The notes under the pieces: model-generated
What the model saw: only the letters and a program-made list of their open reading frames with translations
What the model was told of the DNA's origin: nothing
Databases searched by the model: none
In this document: positions 57,365-64,000 of the stretch, one piece after another
Layout: every line of letters starts with the position of its first letter
How positions within the stretch are numbered: position 1 is the first letter of the stretch
Translations under genes and position numbers: made by a program
DNA from: Mesorhizobium loti
Lineage (GTDB): Bacteria; Pseudomonadota; Alphaproteobacteria; Rhizobiales; Rhizobiaceae
Length of the DNA: 64,000 nucleotides
Assembly: GCF_002858745.1 (NCBI RefSeq)
Contig: NZ_PJRO01000001.1
Coordinates: 643,824 to 707,823, forward strand
Reading direction: 5' to 3'

Positions 57365-58246
57365 TTAGTTCAAAAGACCAGCGAACTTCATCGCCGCATC
57401 GATCTTTGCCGCGGTGCTCTCCTCCACCGTCATCAGCGGCGAGCGCACTGCGTTCTCAATGCGGCCAAGCCGCGAGAGCGCATATTTTGCACCCGAGACG
57501 CCGGGCTCGATGAAGATCGCCTTGTGCAAAGGCAACAGCCGATCCTGCAGCTCCAGCGCGCGCTCCTTGTCGTTGGCAAGCGTGGCTTCCTGGAATTCGG
57601 CACACAGGCGCGGCGCAACATTGGACGTGACCGAAATGCAGCCGACACCACCATGGGCGTTGAAGCCGAGCGCCGTCGCATCCTCGCCCGAAAGCTGGAT
57701 GAAATCCTTGCCGCAGGTAGCCCGCTGTTCGGACACGCGCTCGATCTTGCCAGTGGCATCCTTCACGCCAACGATATTTTTGAAATCATTGGCCAACTGC
57801 CCCATCGTTTCGGGCATCATGTCGATCACCGAGCGCGGTGGGATGTTGTAGATGATGATGGGCAGTTTCGTTGCCCTGGCGACGGCAGCGAAGTGCTGAT
57901 AGAGGCCACGCTGGGTCGGCCGGTTGTAATAAGGCGTCACCACGAGAGCTGCATCCGCGCCGGCCTGTTCTGCGAACTGCACCAGCCCGACCGCTTCTTC
58001 CGTGTTGTTGGAACCGGCGCCCGCCACCACGGGCACGCGGCCCTTGGCGACCTCTATGCAGGTCTTCACCACATGGCGATGCTCCTCATGCGACAGCGTC
58101 GGTGACTCACCGGTCGTCCCGACCGGAACCAGCCCCGTGGTTCCTTCTTCAAGCTGCCAGGCAACGAGCGCGCGAAAGGCTTTCTCGTCGAAGCGCCCGC
58201 TCTTTTCGAACGGTGTCACGAGCGCAGTCAGCGAGCCTCTCAGCAT
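57365..58246 (-). CDS. dapA: 4-Hydroxy-tetrahydrodipicolinate synthase
   Basis: DapA condenses pyruvate with aspartate semialdehyde on the lysine/diaminopimelate pathway that also feeds peptidoglycan. The 293-residue TIM barrel has [10 protein letters not shown] near residue 44, Tyr133 in IIIYNIPPR and Schiff-base Lys162 in [12 protein letters not shown]. The start [10 protein letters not shown] at 58246 is preferred over an ATG five codons upstream. It is divergent from the slt gene, so the 268-base gap holds both promoters. Confidence 0.95.
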   Translation of the reverse strand: MLRGSLTALVTPFEKSGRFDEKAFRALVAWQLEEGTTGLVPVGTTGESPTLSHEEHRHVVKTCIEVAKGRVPVVAGAGSNNTEEAVGLVQFAEQAGADAALVVTPYYNRPTQRGLYQHFAAVARATKLPIIIYNIPPRSVIDMMPETMGQLANDFKNIVGVKDATGKIERVSEQRATCGKDFIQLSGEDATALGFNAHGGVGCISVTSNVAPRLCAEFQEATLANDKERALELQDRLLPLHKAIFIEPGVSGAKYALSRLGRIENAVRSPLMTVEESTAAKIDAAMKFAGLLN

Positions 58247-58514
58247 GTCTTCAAACTCCACGGAACCCAGCGGTTTCCAGCTTCTATTTCAGGGTATCGA
58301 TCGAACCGAGCCGATCCAAACCGGCTCTAGCCCATCGAAAGGCCGGGCACCATAGTCTCGACACTGTTCCGGAGCAAGTAGAGCCGGCGCGGAAGACGGC
58401 AAAGGAAACGGGACCGATAACCCTTCTTTGATCGGCGACACGCAACCGACTGCTGGGCTTTTCACAATGCCAACCTATCTGTAGCGCTCCGATATCTTTG
58501 AGCAGACCGGAATC

Positions 58515-60542
58515 ATGACCGCCAGACGGCTCTATCGTTTTGCTATCCTTGGGGCGGTCGTGGTGCTGGCGCCAGCGATTGCCATTAGCAGCGGCGTCGA
58601 CAAGCGGTTGTCCGAGGCGCTGCCGATGTTCCCGGTGCCGAACAAGCAGGATCTGCCGGCTTTCAATCCGATGCAGTTGAAGATCGGTCTCGACGCGCTT
58701 GCCGCCAAGGATTTGAATGGTGCGCGCGCAGCCCGTGACGACTTGCCTGCCTCCTCGCTGGACCATCATATCCTGGCCTGGGCGATCGCACTCTATGGTG
58801 GCGACAAGGTGCCGTCCGGCGAAATCGCTGCAGCTTCAGAGATGCTGCCAGGCTGGCCCGGCATGGCAACACTGCGCAGGAACAGCGAGCGTGCACTGGC
58901 GCGCGAAAATCCGGCGGCAGACATTGTCATCAAAGCTTTTGACGGCAGCCAGCCGCAAACGGTCGAGGGTATCATCGCCCTCTCCCGTGCCTATACGGCC
59001 AAGGGCGACGTGAAAGCGGCGCAATCCGTGCTTTCCCCATTCTGGCGCACCGAAAAGCTGGAAGCGAAGGACGAAACAGCCATTATCAACGAATTCGGCC
59101 CGATCATTCCAACGTCGGATCATCGTTATCGTATGGAGCGCATGTTCTACGCCGATCGGATCGGCTCAGCGCAGCGCGTCGCCATGCTTGCCGGTGCGAA
59201 GGAGCTGGCCGACGCCTGGGCTGCCGCCTCGCAAGGCGACAAAGACACGCCGAAACTGCTGGCTGCTGTTCCAATGGAGCAACGCTCCGCAGGCTATCTG
59301 TTCGCCGAGGCCGAATATCTGCGCAAACGCAAGAAGTTCGCCGACGCTGCCGCGTTGGTCCTGAAAGCACCCAATGAACGCACCGCGCTGGTCGATCCAG
59401 ACGCCTGGTGGGTTGAGCGACGCGTGCTTTCGCGCGAACTGGTCGACAAGGGCGACATGAAGACGGCCTACAGGATCGTCGCGGCACACATGGCGGAAAG
59501 CCCAACCAACGCCGCCGATGCCGAGTTCCATGCCGGCTGGTATGCCCTGCGCGGTTTGAAGGAGCCTGCCAAGGCTGCTGAACATTTCTCGCGCATCGCC
59601 AGCCTGGCGCAGGGCAACCTTTCGCTGTCGCGTGCCTATTATTGGCTTGGCCGTGCCGCCGAGGCTGGCGGACCAGGCGACGCAAAGGATTATTTCAGCA
59701 AAGCCTCGGCTTTTGGCACGACGTTTTATGGCCAGTTGGCCGGCGAACGCGCCGGCAACCGTACGTTGAATATTGCTTCTCCCCAACCAAGCGATGCCGA
59801 CCGGCAGAGCTTTGCAAAACGAGAGGCGGTCTCGGCCATCAAGCGGCTTCAGGACACCGGGTATCAGCGTTACGCGACTACGCTCTATCTTGATCTTGCC
59901 GGCCAGTTGACCAGTCCTGGCGAGGTAGCTCTGCTTGCGGAGATGGCCGAGAAGCAGGGCAATCACTTCCTCGCCCTGAGGATCGGCAAGATCGCAGCGG
60001 CCAACGGTGTCAATGTCGGAGCATTGTCACACCCGATCGGCGTCATTCCTGAAACCGCTAATATTTCCGGCTCCGGCAAGGCGTTGGCTTATGCGATCGC
60101 GCGTCAGGAAAGTGAGTTCAACGTCAGTGCGGTATCCCGGGTCGGTGCGCTCGGCCTGCTGCAGTTGATGCCGAGCACCGCAGAACAGCTGGCGAAGAAG
60201 GCCGGCATGGCGTTCTCGCAAACCAAACTCACCACCGACCCGGGCTACAACGCCACGTTGGGCGCGGCCTTCCTCGGCCAACAGCTTGACCGCTATGATG
60301 GCTCCTACGTGTTGACTTTTGCGGGCTACAATGCCGGACCGCGCCGAGCCGATCAGTGGATCAAGCGCTATGGCGACCCACGCGGCAAGGACATCGATAC
60401 GGTCGTCGACTGGATTGAACGGATTCCTTATGCGGAAACAAGGAGCTACATCCAGCGCGTGATGGAGAATTACGAGGTCTACAGAATGCGGATCTCGGGT
60501 GAATTCGACATCGTCGGCGATCTCGTCAACGGCCGGAAGTGA
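58515..60542 (+). CDS. Soluble lytic murein transglycosylase (Slt-type)
   Basis: The 675-residue protein has an N-terminal signal or anchor (RRLYRFAILGAVVVLAPAIAISS), a long all-helical, TPR-like superhelical middle and a C-terminal Slt domain with catalytic Glu532 in IARQESEFN, followed by GLLQLMPSTAEQ and AGYNAGPRRADQW. It cleaves peptidoglycan with 1,6-anhydromuramic acid formation in the periplasm. The ATG at 58515 has only a weak ribosome-binding site. dapA, divergent, supplies a peptidoglycan precursor. Confidence 0.93.
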   Translation: MTARRLYRFAILGAVVVLAPAIAISSGVDKRLSEALPMFPVPNKQDLPAFNPMQLKIGLDALAAKDLNGARAARDDLPASSLDHHILAWAIALYGGDKVPSGEIAAASEMLPGWPGMATLRRNSERALARENPAADIVIKAFDGSQPQTVEGIIALSRAYTAKGDVKAAQSVLSPFWRTEKLEAKDETAIINEFGPIIPTSDHRYRMERMFYADRIGSAQRVAMLAGAKELADAWAAASQGDKDTPKLLAAVPMEQRSAGYLFAEAEYLRKRKKFADAAALVLKAPNERTALVDPDAWWVERRVLSRELVDKGDMKTAYRIVAAHMAESPTNAADAEFHAGWYALRGLKEPAKAAEHFSRIASLAQGNLSLSRAYYWLGRAAEAGGPGDAKDYFSKASAFGTTFYGQLAGERAGNRTLNIASPQPSDADRQSFAKREAVSAIKRLQDTGYQRYATTLYLDLAGQLTSPGEVALLAEMAEKQGNHFLALRIGKIAAANGVNVGALSHPIGVIPETANISGSGKALAYAIARQESEFNVSAVSRVGALGLLQLMPSTAEQLAKKAGMAFSQTKLTTDPGYNATLGAAFLGQQLDRYDGSYVLTFAGYNAGPRRADQWIKRYGDPRGKDIDTVVDWIERIPYAETRSYIQRVMENYEVYRMRISGEFDIVGDLVNGRK

Positions 60543-60659
60543 GCGGCTGCGACGCCCTTCCCATATTTTCCAATAGTCCGTCCAACCTCATTCGACAACG
60601 ACCCGATTTGACGACGCCTTTCGTCGCCTGTAGCCCTTTGGAGAGGTTCTGAAGGGAAG

Positions 60660-61553
60660 GTGTTGAGCGTGGCGGCAGATTTCTCGAGTTTTTTCTACTC
60701 TTCCCCCGACGGGCTTAAACTACACGCCAGACTCTATGGCGAACACAATCAGGATACGCTGCCAGTGGTCTGCCTGCCGGGCCTGACGCGAAACGCACGG
60801 GATTTTCACGAGCTGGCACTCTACCTGTCCAAAGAAGCCAGAACACAACGCAAAGTTGTTTCATTTGACTATCGGGGGCGTGGCGAATCCGCTTACGACG
60901 CCAGTGTCGCCAACTATACGGTGGGTGTTGAGGCCAACGACATCCTGGCTGGCCTCGATCAACTGGGTATCAAGGAAGCCGCCTTCATCGGCACCTCACG
61001 CGGCGGCCTGATCATCCATGTGCTGGGTATGTTGAGGCCCACGGTCCTGAAAACGATCGTGCTCAACGATGTCGGGCCCGCCCTGGAAATTGCCGGACTG
61101 GCGCATATCAAGTCTTATCTTGAGAAAGCGCCACGACCACAGAATCTCGCTCAAGCTGTCGAAGCGCAGAAAGCAGCTCACGGCCGGGATTTCGCTGCCC
61201 TGACCACCGCCGACTGGCAACGCATGGTTGCCGCCATCTATCGGGACGAAGACGGTGAACTCGTTCCAGACTTTGACCCGAAGCTGGTTGAGACGTTGGC
61301 TGGCGCCGACCTGTCGAAACCGCTGCCGACCCTTTGGCCGCAGTTCGACGCGCTCGGCAATGTGCCGACACTGGCCATCCGTGGCGCCAACTCAAGGTTG
61401 CTATCGGACGAGACCTTGCAAGAAATGGCACGCCGCCATCACAGGCTAAAGACCGTGACCATAGCCGGCCAGGGTCACGCTCCATTCCTGGAAACCGGAG
61501 ACCTGCCCGAAACAATCGCCGACTTCATAGAAGCTGCAGAGCGACAGAACTAA
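60660..61553 (+). CDS. Alpha/beta hydrolase
   Basis: The 297-residue protein is an alpha/beta hydrolase with oxyanion motif VCLPGLTRNARDFHELA, nucleophile elbow GTSRGGLI (Ser near residue 114), and a final His in GQGHAPFLE. The substrate is unknown. The start is a GTG at 60660; a GTG at 60669 has better spacing from GAAGGGAAGG and would drop three residues. It is convergent with the integrase gene; a shared hairpin lies between them. Confidence 0.85.
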   Translation: MLSVAADFSSFFYSSPDGLKLHARLYGEHNQDTLPVVCLPGLTRNARDFHELALYLSKEARTQRKVVSFDYRGRGESAYDASVANYTVGVEANDILAGLDQLGIKEAAFIGTSRGGLIIHVLGMLRPTVLKTIVLNDVGPALEIAGLAHIKSYLEKAPRPQNLAQAVEAQKAAHGRDFAALTTADWQRMVAAIYRDEDGELVPDFDPKLVETLAGADLSKPLPTLWPQFDALGNVPTLAIRGANSRLLSDETLQEMARRHHRLKTVTIAGQGHAPFLETGDLPETIADFIEAAERQN

Positions 61554-61581
61554 GCTCGTCAAAGGCCGTTTCGCCAACTCT

Positions 61582-61611
61582 AAAAAACGAGAACGGACAC
61601 TGTGTCCGTTC
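61582..61611 (-). terminator. Intrinsic terminator of the integrase gene
   Basis: On the minus strand GAACGGACA (61611–61603) and TGTCCGTTC (61599–61591) form a 9-bp stem with a 3-base loop, followed by a run of six T (61587–61582). It overlaps the last bases of the integrase stop codon. The + strand gene ends just before it. Confidence 0.8.
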
Positions 61612-62659
61612 AGGCGCGCTTCTTGTCTTCCGCTTTCGCAGCGGCCGAGCTCTTCTTCGCGCGCGGCTTGCGGGGCTTAGCAACCACGCCTTCCAATGGT
61701 GACGAACTCACGCCATCGGCGTATCCCGCCGGCCGGGTTTCGAGCACGACAACACAGCTATCGAGGTCATTGGTCGCCAGATGAGCATAGCGCATCGTCA
61801 TCTGCAAAGTCTGGTGACCGAGCCACATTTGCACGCGGCGGATATCGATGCCGCCCTGGACAAGCCTGGAAGCACAGGTGTGACGCAGGATGTGTGGCAC
61901 CACCTGCTCGTCGGCACCAAGGCCGACTTCCATCTTCGCCTCGTTCCAGATCTGGCGGAACTGCGGCTGGTTGAGCATGGCGAACGGACCTTTCGGCCGT
62001 CGGCCTTCGCCTGAAAAAGCAACGATTTCCCGTGCGCGCAGCGTCAGCGGAATGGTACGGCTGCGGCCGGATTTGGTGATCCAGAAGCTCACGCGCATCG
62101 GCTGCAGATCGTTCCAGATCAGCCCGAGTGCTTCGCCAAGGCGGCAGCCAGTATCGACCAGGAAAACGGAAAGCCGGTAGGCGTCCTCGCTGCGGCTGCG
62201 AATGGCCGCAAACAGCCGCGCCTCCTCGTCTTTTTCGAGGAAACGGATGCGCCCTGCCCGCTCTTTCTGGCGGCGGAACTCGGGCAAGCTGTGGATATCC
62301 CCCATTTTATGAGCCTTGCGCAGCAGTTTGCTCAATGCAGCCATCTTGCGATTGATGGTTGCGTTGCTGTTGCCGCGTTGGCGCAGGGTACCGACCAGAT
62401 TATCCAGGGTGCTTTGGTCGAAAGCGCTGAAGCGCTCGCCAAGCAAAATCTCATCTATCTCGCCGATGAACGAGCTGACATTGTATTTATGCCGGCCATC
62501 GTCCCACAATATATCGCGATAGGCCGAGAACAGTTCACTGATCCGATAGGATTTTACTTCTCGTATATTGCCGGTACTGTATTTAATACGGACATTCGGA
62601 GACGTAAATGCAGCGAATCGATCGGAGAGCATGCCCTCCAGCAGCGCGTCTTGAGACAT
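61610..62659 (-). CDS. Tyrosine recombinase/integrase
   Basis: The 349-residue protein has a complete tyrosine-recombinase active site: R173 (DTGCRLGEALG), K196 (TKSGRSRT), H256 and R259 (HILRHTCASR), H282 (LGHQ) and nucleophile Y291 (MRYAHL). The N-terminal part resembles a phage-type core-binding/SAM-like domain (SALSKLLRKAHKMG). The tail is Lys/Ala-rich (KKSSAAAKAEDKKRA). The start MSQDALLEG at 62659 is preferred. No tRNA, excisionase or cargo genes adjoin it, so it may be a domesticated or remnant integrase. Confidence 0.88.
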   Translation of the reverse strand: MSQDALLEGMLSDRFAAFTSPNVRIKYSTGNIREVKSYRISELFSAYRDILWDDGRHKYNVSSFIGEIDEILLGERFSAFDQSTLDNLVGTLRQRGNSNATINRKMAALSKLLRKAHKMGDIHSLPEFRRQKERAGRIRFLEKDEEARLFAAIRSRSEDAYRLSVFLVDTGCRLGEALGLIWNDLQPMRVSFWITKSGRSRTIPLTLRAREIVAFSGEGRRPKGPFAMLNQPQFRQIWNEAKMEVGLGADEQVVPHILRHTCASRLVQGGIDIRRVQMWLGHQTLQMTMRYAHLATNDLDSCVVVLETRPAGYADGVSSSPLEGVVAKPRKPRAKKSSAAAKAEDKKRA

Positions 62660-62841
62660 CTTTTTGCCACACCCCCCTGTGGATGCACGAAGGCATACCC
62701 ACAAGGAGACATCCTTTCAAGAGAGCAAATCGCAGTTGCCTCATCCCAGCAGAGCCGGAATCCCTTCGAGACGATCAACGAATTCGCATTCAGTTACCGT
62801 TCCACCCCCCTGTTTCCGTCTTTGTTCCCAAGCCCGACGCT

Positions 62842-62875
62842 AAACAAAAGAACCCGGGCGCATAACGCCCGGGTT
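62842..62875 (-). terminator. Intrinsic terminator of the second porin gene
   Basis: AACCCGGGCG (62851–62860), loop CATAA and CGCCCGGGTT (62866–62875) form a 10-bp perfect GC-rich stem. On the minus strand it is followed by CTTTTGTTT. It lies 28 bases past the porin stop, between porin and integrase. Confidence 0.9.
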
Positions 62876-62903
62876 CGATAAATGTCTAGAGAGAGCGCAT
62901 CTC

Positions 62904-63983
62904 TTAGAAGTCGCGCTGGAAGCGCAGGATGCCGCCGACGCCGTCATCCTTGACCGTGCGCCAGTTGCTGACGGCCTTGTTGTAGTAGTCAACTTCAGCC
63001 GTGATGGTGAAGCCCGGCACCAGCTGGTGAGCGACGTTGGCAGCCAGACCAAAGGTCTTGCCTTCGTCATACGACGCCTGGATGTTAAACGAGGTCTTCT
63101 CGTTGAACTTGTAGGTGCCGCCACCCCAGATGGCCCAGTTGCCATCCCAGAGCTTGTAGAAGTTGCGCGGACTGTTGTCGTCCGAACCCCAGCCGCCCAT
63201 GATGAACAGGTCGATCTGGTCGGTTGCCTTGACATCCAAACGGAGCTTGCCGGCCCACTCTTCGCGAGAGCTTTCATAGGCGACGACGCCAGTGATGCCA
63301 CCCCAGCCAGCAGTGTACTTGGCACCACCAACGACGTTCGGGACATAGCTGTCGATCGTATAGACACCGGAACCCTGCTCCAGCGAGACGATCGCCGAGA
63401 AGCCATTGCCGGCATCGAAGGTGTAGCTGATCAGGTTGGTGTCGAACTCGCCATAAGGAACGATCGTATCGTCGATGACGTTGCCGGCATAACCCGAGAA
63501 GGTGTCGAAAGCCGACTCATCCTTACCGACGCGGAGACCACCGAGCTGGATCCAGGCGAAGTTCAGCGAAACGCCCTTGTTGCTGGCTACATTGAAACCA
63601 CCAACGCTACCGCTGTCGAAATTGAAGCGGGTCTCGGTGTAGGTCTTCAGGGTGCCGAGTTCGGTTTCCTGACCGGTCCAGGTCTTCAGAGCGAAGCGGC
63701 CGCGCTTGAAATAAGTGTCGTTGCGGTCGGTCGGATTCAGGACATCGATCACATTCGTGGTGCCTTCGCGATCACCCACGCCGATGTCGTAACGGACATA
63801 GCCGCCGATGCGCAGGCAGGTCTCGGTGCCTGGGATGTAGAAGTAGCCAGCGCCGTAGACGTCGCAAATCTTGACGTATTCAGCGGGTTCCGGCTCGGCG
63901 ACGACGACAGCGTCGGCGGCGCGCGCACCGGAAACTGCGAGCAGTGCCGCAGCCGAGCCGAGGAGAAGGCTCTTAATGTTCAT
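62904..63983 (-). CDS. Rhizobial porin (RopA/Omp2-like), copy 2
   Basis: The 359-residue protein shares with copy 1 the whole signal peptide and first ~57 residues almost exactly, the block [21 protein letters not shown] and the terminal GGILRFQRDF. Loops between strands differ in length (22 residues shorter overall), as expected of surface-exposed porin loops. It is an outer-membrane general diffusion channel. Codon choice in the shared blocks is nearly identical to copy 1, a sign of recent duplication or gene conversion. The upstream promoter lies outside the window. Confidence 0.92.
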   Translation of the reverse strand: MNIKSLLLGSAAALLAVSGARAADAVVVAEPEPAEYVKICDVYGAGYFYIPGTETCLRIGGYVRYDIGVGDREGTTNVIDVLNPTDRNDTYFKRGRFALKTWTGQETELGTLKTYTETRFNFDSGSVGGFNVASNKGVSLNFAWIQLGGLRVGKDESAFDTFSGYAGNVIDDTIVPYGEFDTNLISYTFDAGNGFSAIVSLEQGSGVYTIDSYVPNVVGGAKYTAGWGGITGVVAYESSREEWAGKLRLDVKATDQIDLFIMGGWGSDDNSPRNFYKLWDGNWAIWGGGTYKFNEKTSFNIQASYDEGKTFGLAANVAHQLVPGFTITAEVDYYNKAVSNWRTVKDDGVGGILRFQRDF

Positions 63984-64000
63984 TTTCTGACCTCCAGTCA

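Noticed and set aside
61610..62659. Prophage or integrative element centred on the integrase
   Set aside because: No structural phage genes, excisionase, tRNA or cargo are present; neighbours are ordinary chromosomal genes.

Overview
The window is a stretch of alphaproteobacterial chromosome, most likely from Rhizobiales (Mesorhizobium/Aminobacter-like Phyllobacteriaceae). This is inferred from high GC, the gene order rpoZ–rsh–pyrE–acpS–lepB–rnc–era, a psd–pssA pair, RopA-type porins with a typical rhizobial signal peptide, TIGR02301 and Rsm22 genes, and dispersed palindromic intergenic repeats. Almost all of it is core genome. I see no rRNA, tRNA, CRISPR array, insertion sequence or prophage.

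Layout. 1–7.1 kb: the tail of a CFA-synthase-like methyltransferase, a YnfA membrane protein, Rsm22, then dnaB, radA, cvpA and purF on the + strand. 7.1–14.2 kb: DoxX, an SDR, a secreted lectin-like protein, two EamA transporters and an Aas-like acyltransferase/acyl-ACP synthetase. 14.2–21.7 kb (mostly −): pssA and psd (phosphatidylethanolamine synthesis), a YCII protein, an ArsR regulator with an ATM1-type ABC exporter, a LysM protein, a LOG hydrolase (+) and RarD. 21.9–27.7 kb (−): a tightly overlapped run, cysS–VOC–GFA–GFA–GFA–pip–cimA, in which every junction is a 4-base overlap. 28–35.6 kb: DNA-damage and housekeeping genes (SRAP, Nudix), several small envelope or unknown proteins, a dihydroorotase-family protein, YgfZ, an HD hydrolase, and a divergent SMR exporter/HxlR regulator pair.

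35.7–38.3 kb (−): a two-gene module, a GNAT acetyltransferase fused to a C39-like cysteine peptidase, translationally coupled to a RimK-like ATP-grasp ligase. This is the best candidate for a poorly described system. 38.6–40.7 kb: an ECF sigma factor, its anti-sigma factor and an Omp25-like outer membrane protein; a GGAAT-N17-CGTT promoter precedes the sigma gene. 41–44.2 kb: a giant DUF2339 membrane protein and a thioesterase. 44.2–54.4 kb (−): recO, a porin, an orphan antitoxin-like gene, then era, rnc, lepB, acpS, DUF2062, pyrE, rsh and rpoZ. The porin and antitoxin-like gene interrupt the usual era–recO neighbourhood. 54.6–64 kb: NYN protein, family-5-like UDG, GH25 lysozyme, smpB, dapA, Slt, an alpha/beta hydrolase, a lone tyrosine recombinase and a second porin paralogous to the first.

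The main functional themes are replication and repair (DnaB, RadA, RecO, UDG, SRAP), stringent response and transcription (Rsh, omega, ECF sigma), membrane lipid and envelope biogenesis (Psd, PssA, Aas-like, AcpS, LepB, Slt, porins) and nucleotide/amino-acid synthesis (PurF, PyrE, CimA, DapA). Three copies of one composite palindromic repeat (about 16.3, 35.6 and 57.3 kb) and a tandem pair of another element (3.3 kb) occupy intergenic spaces.
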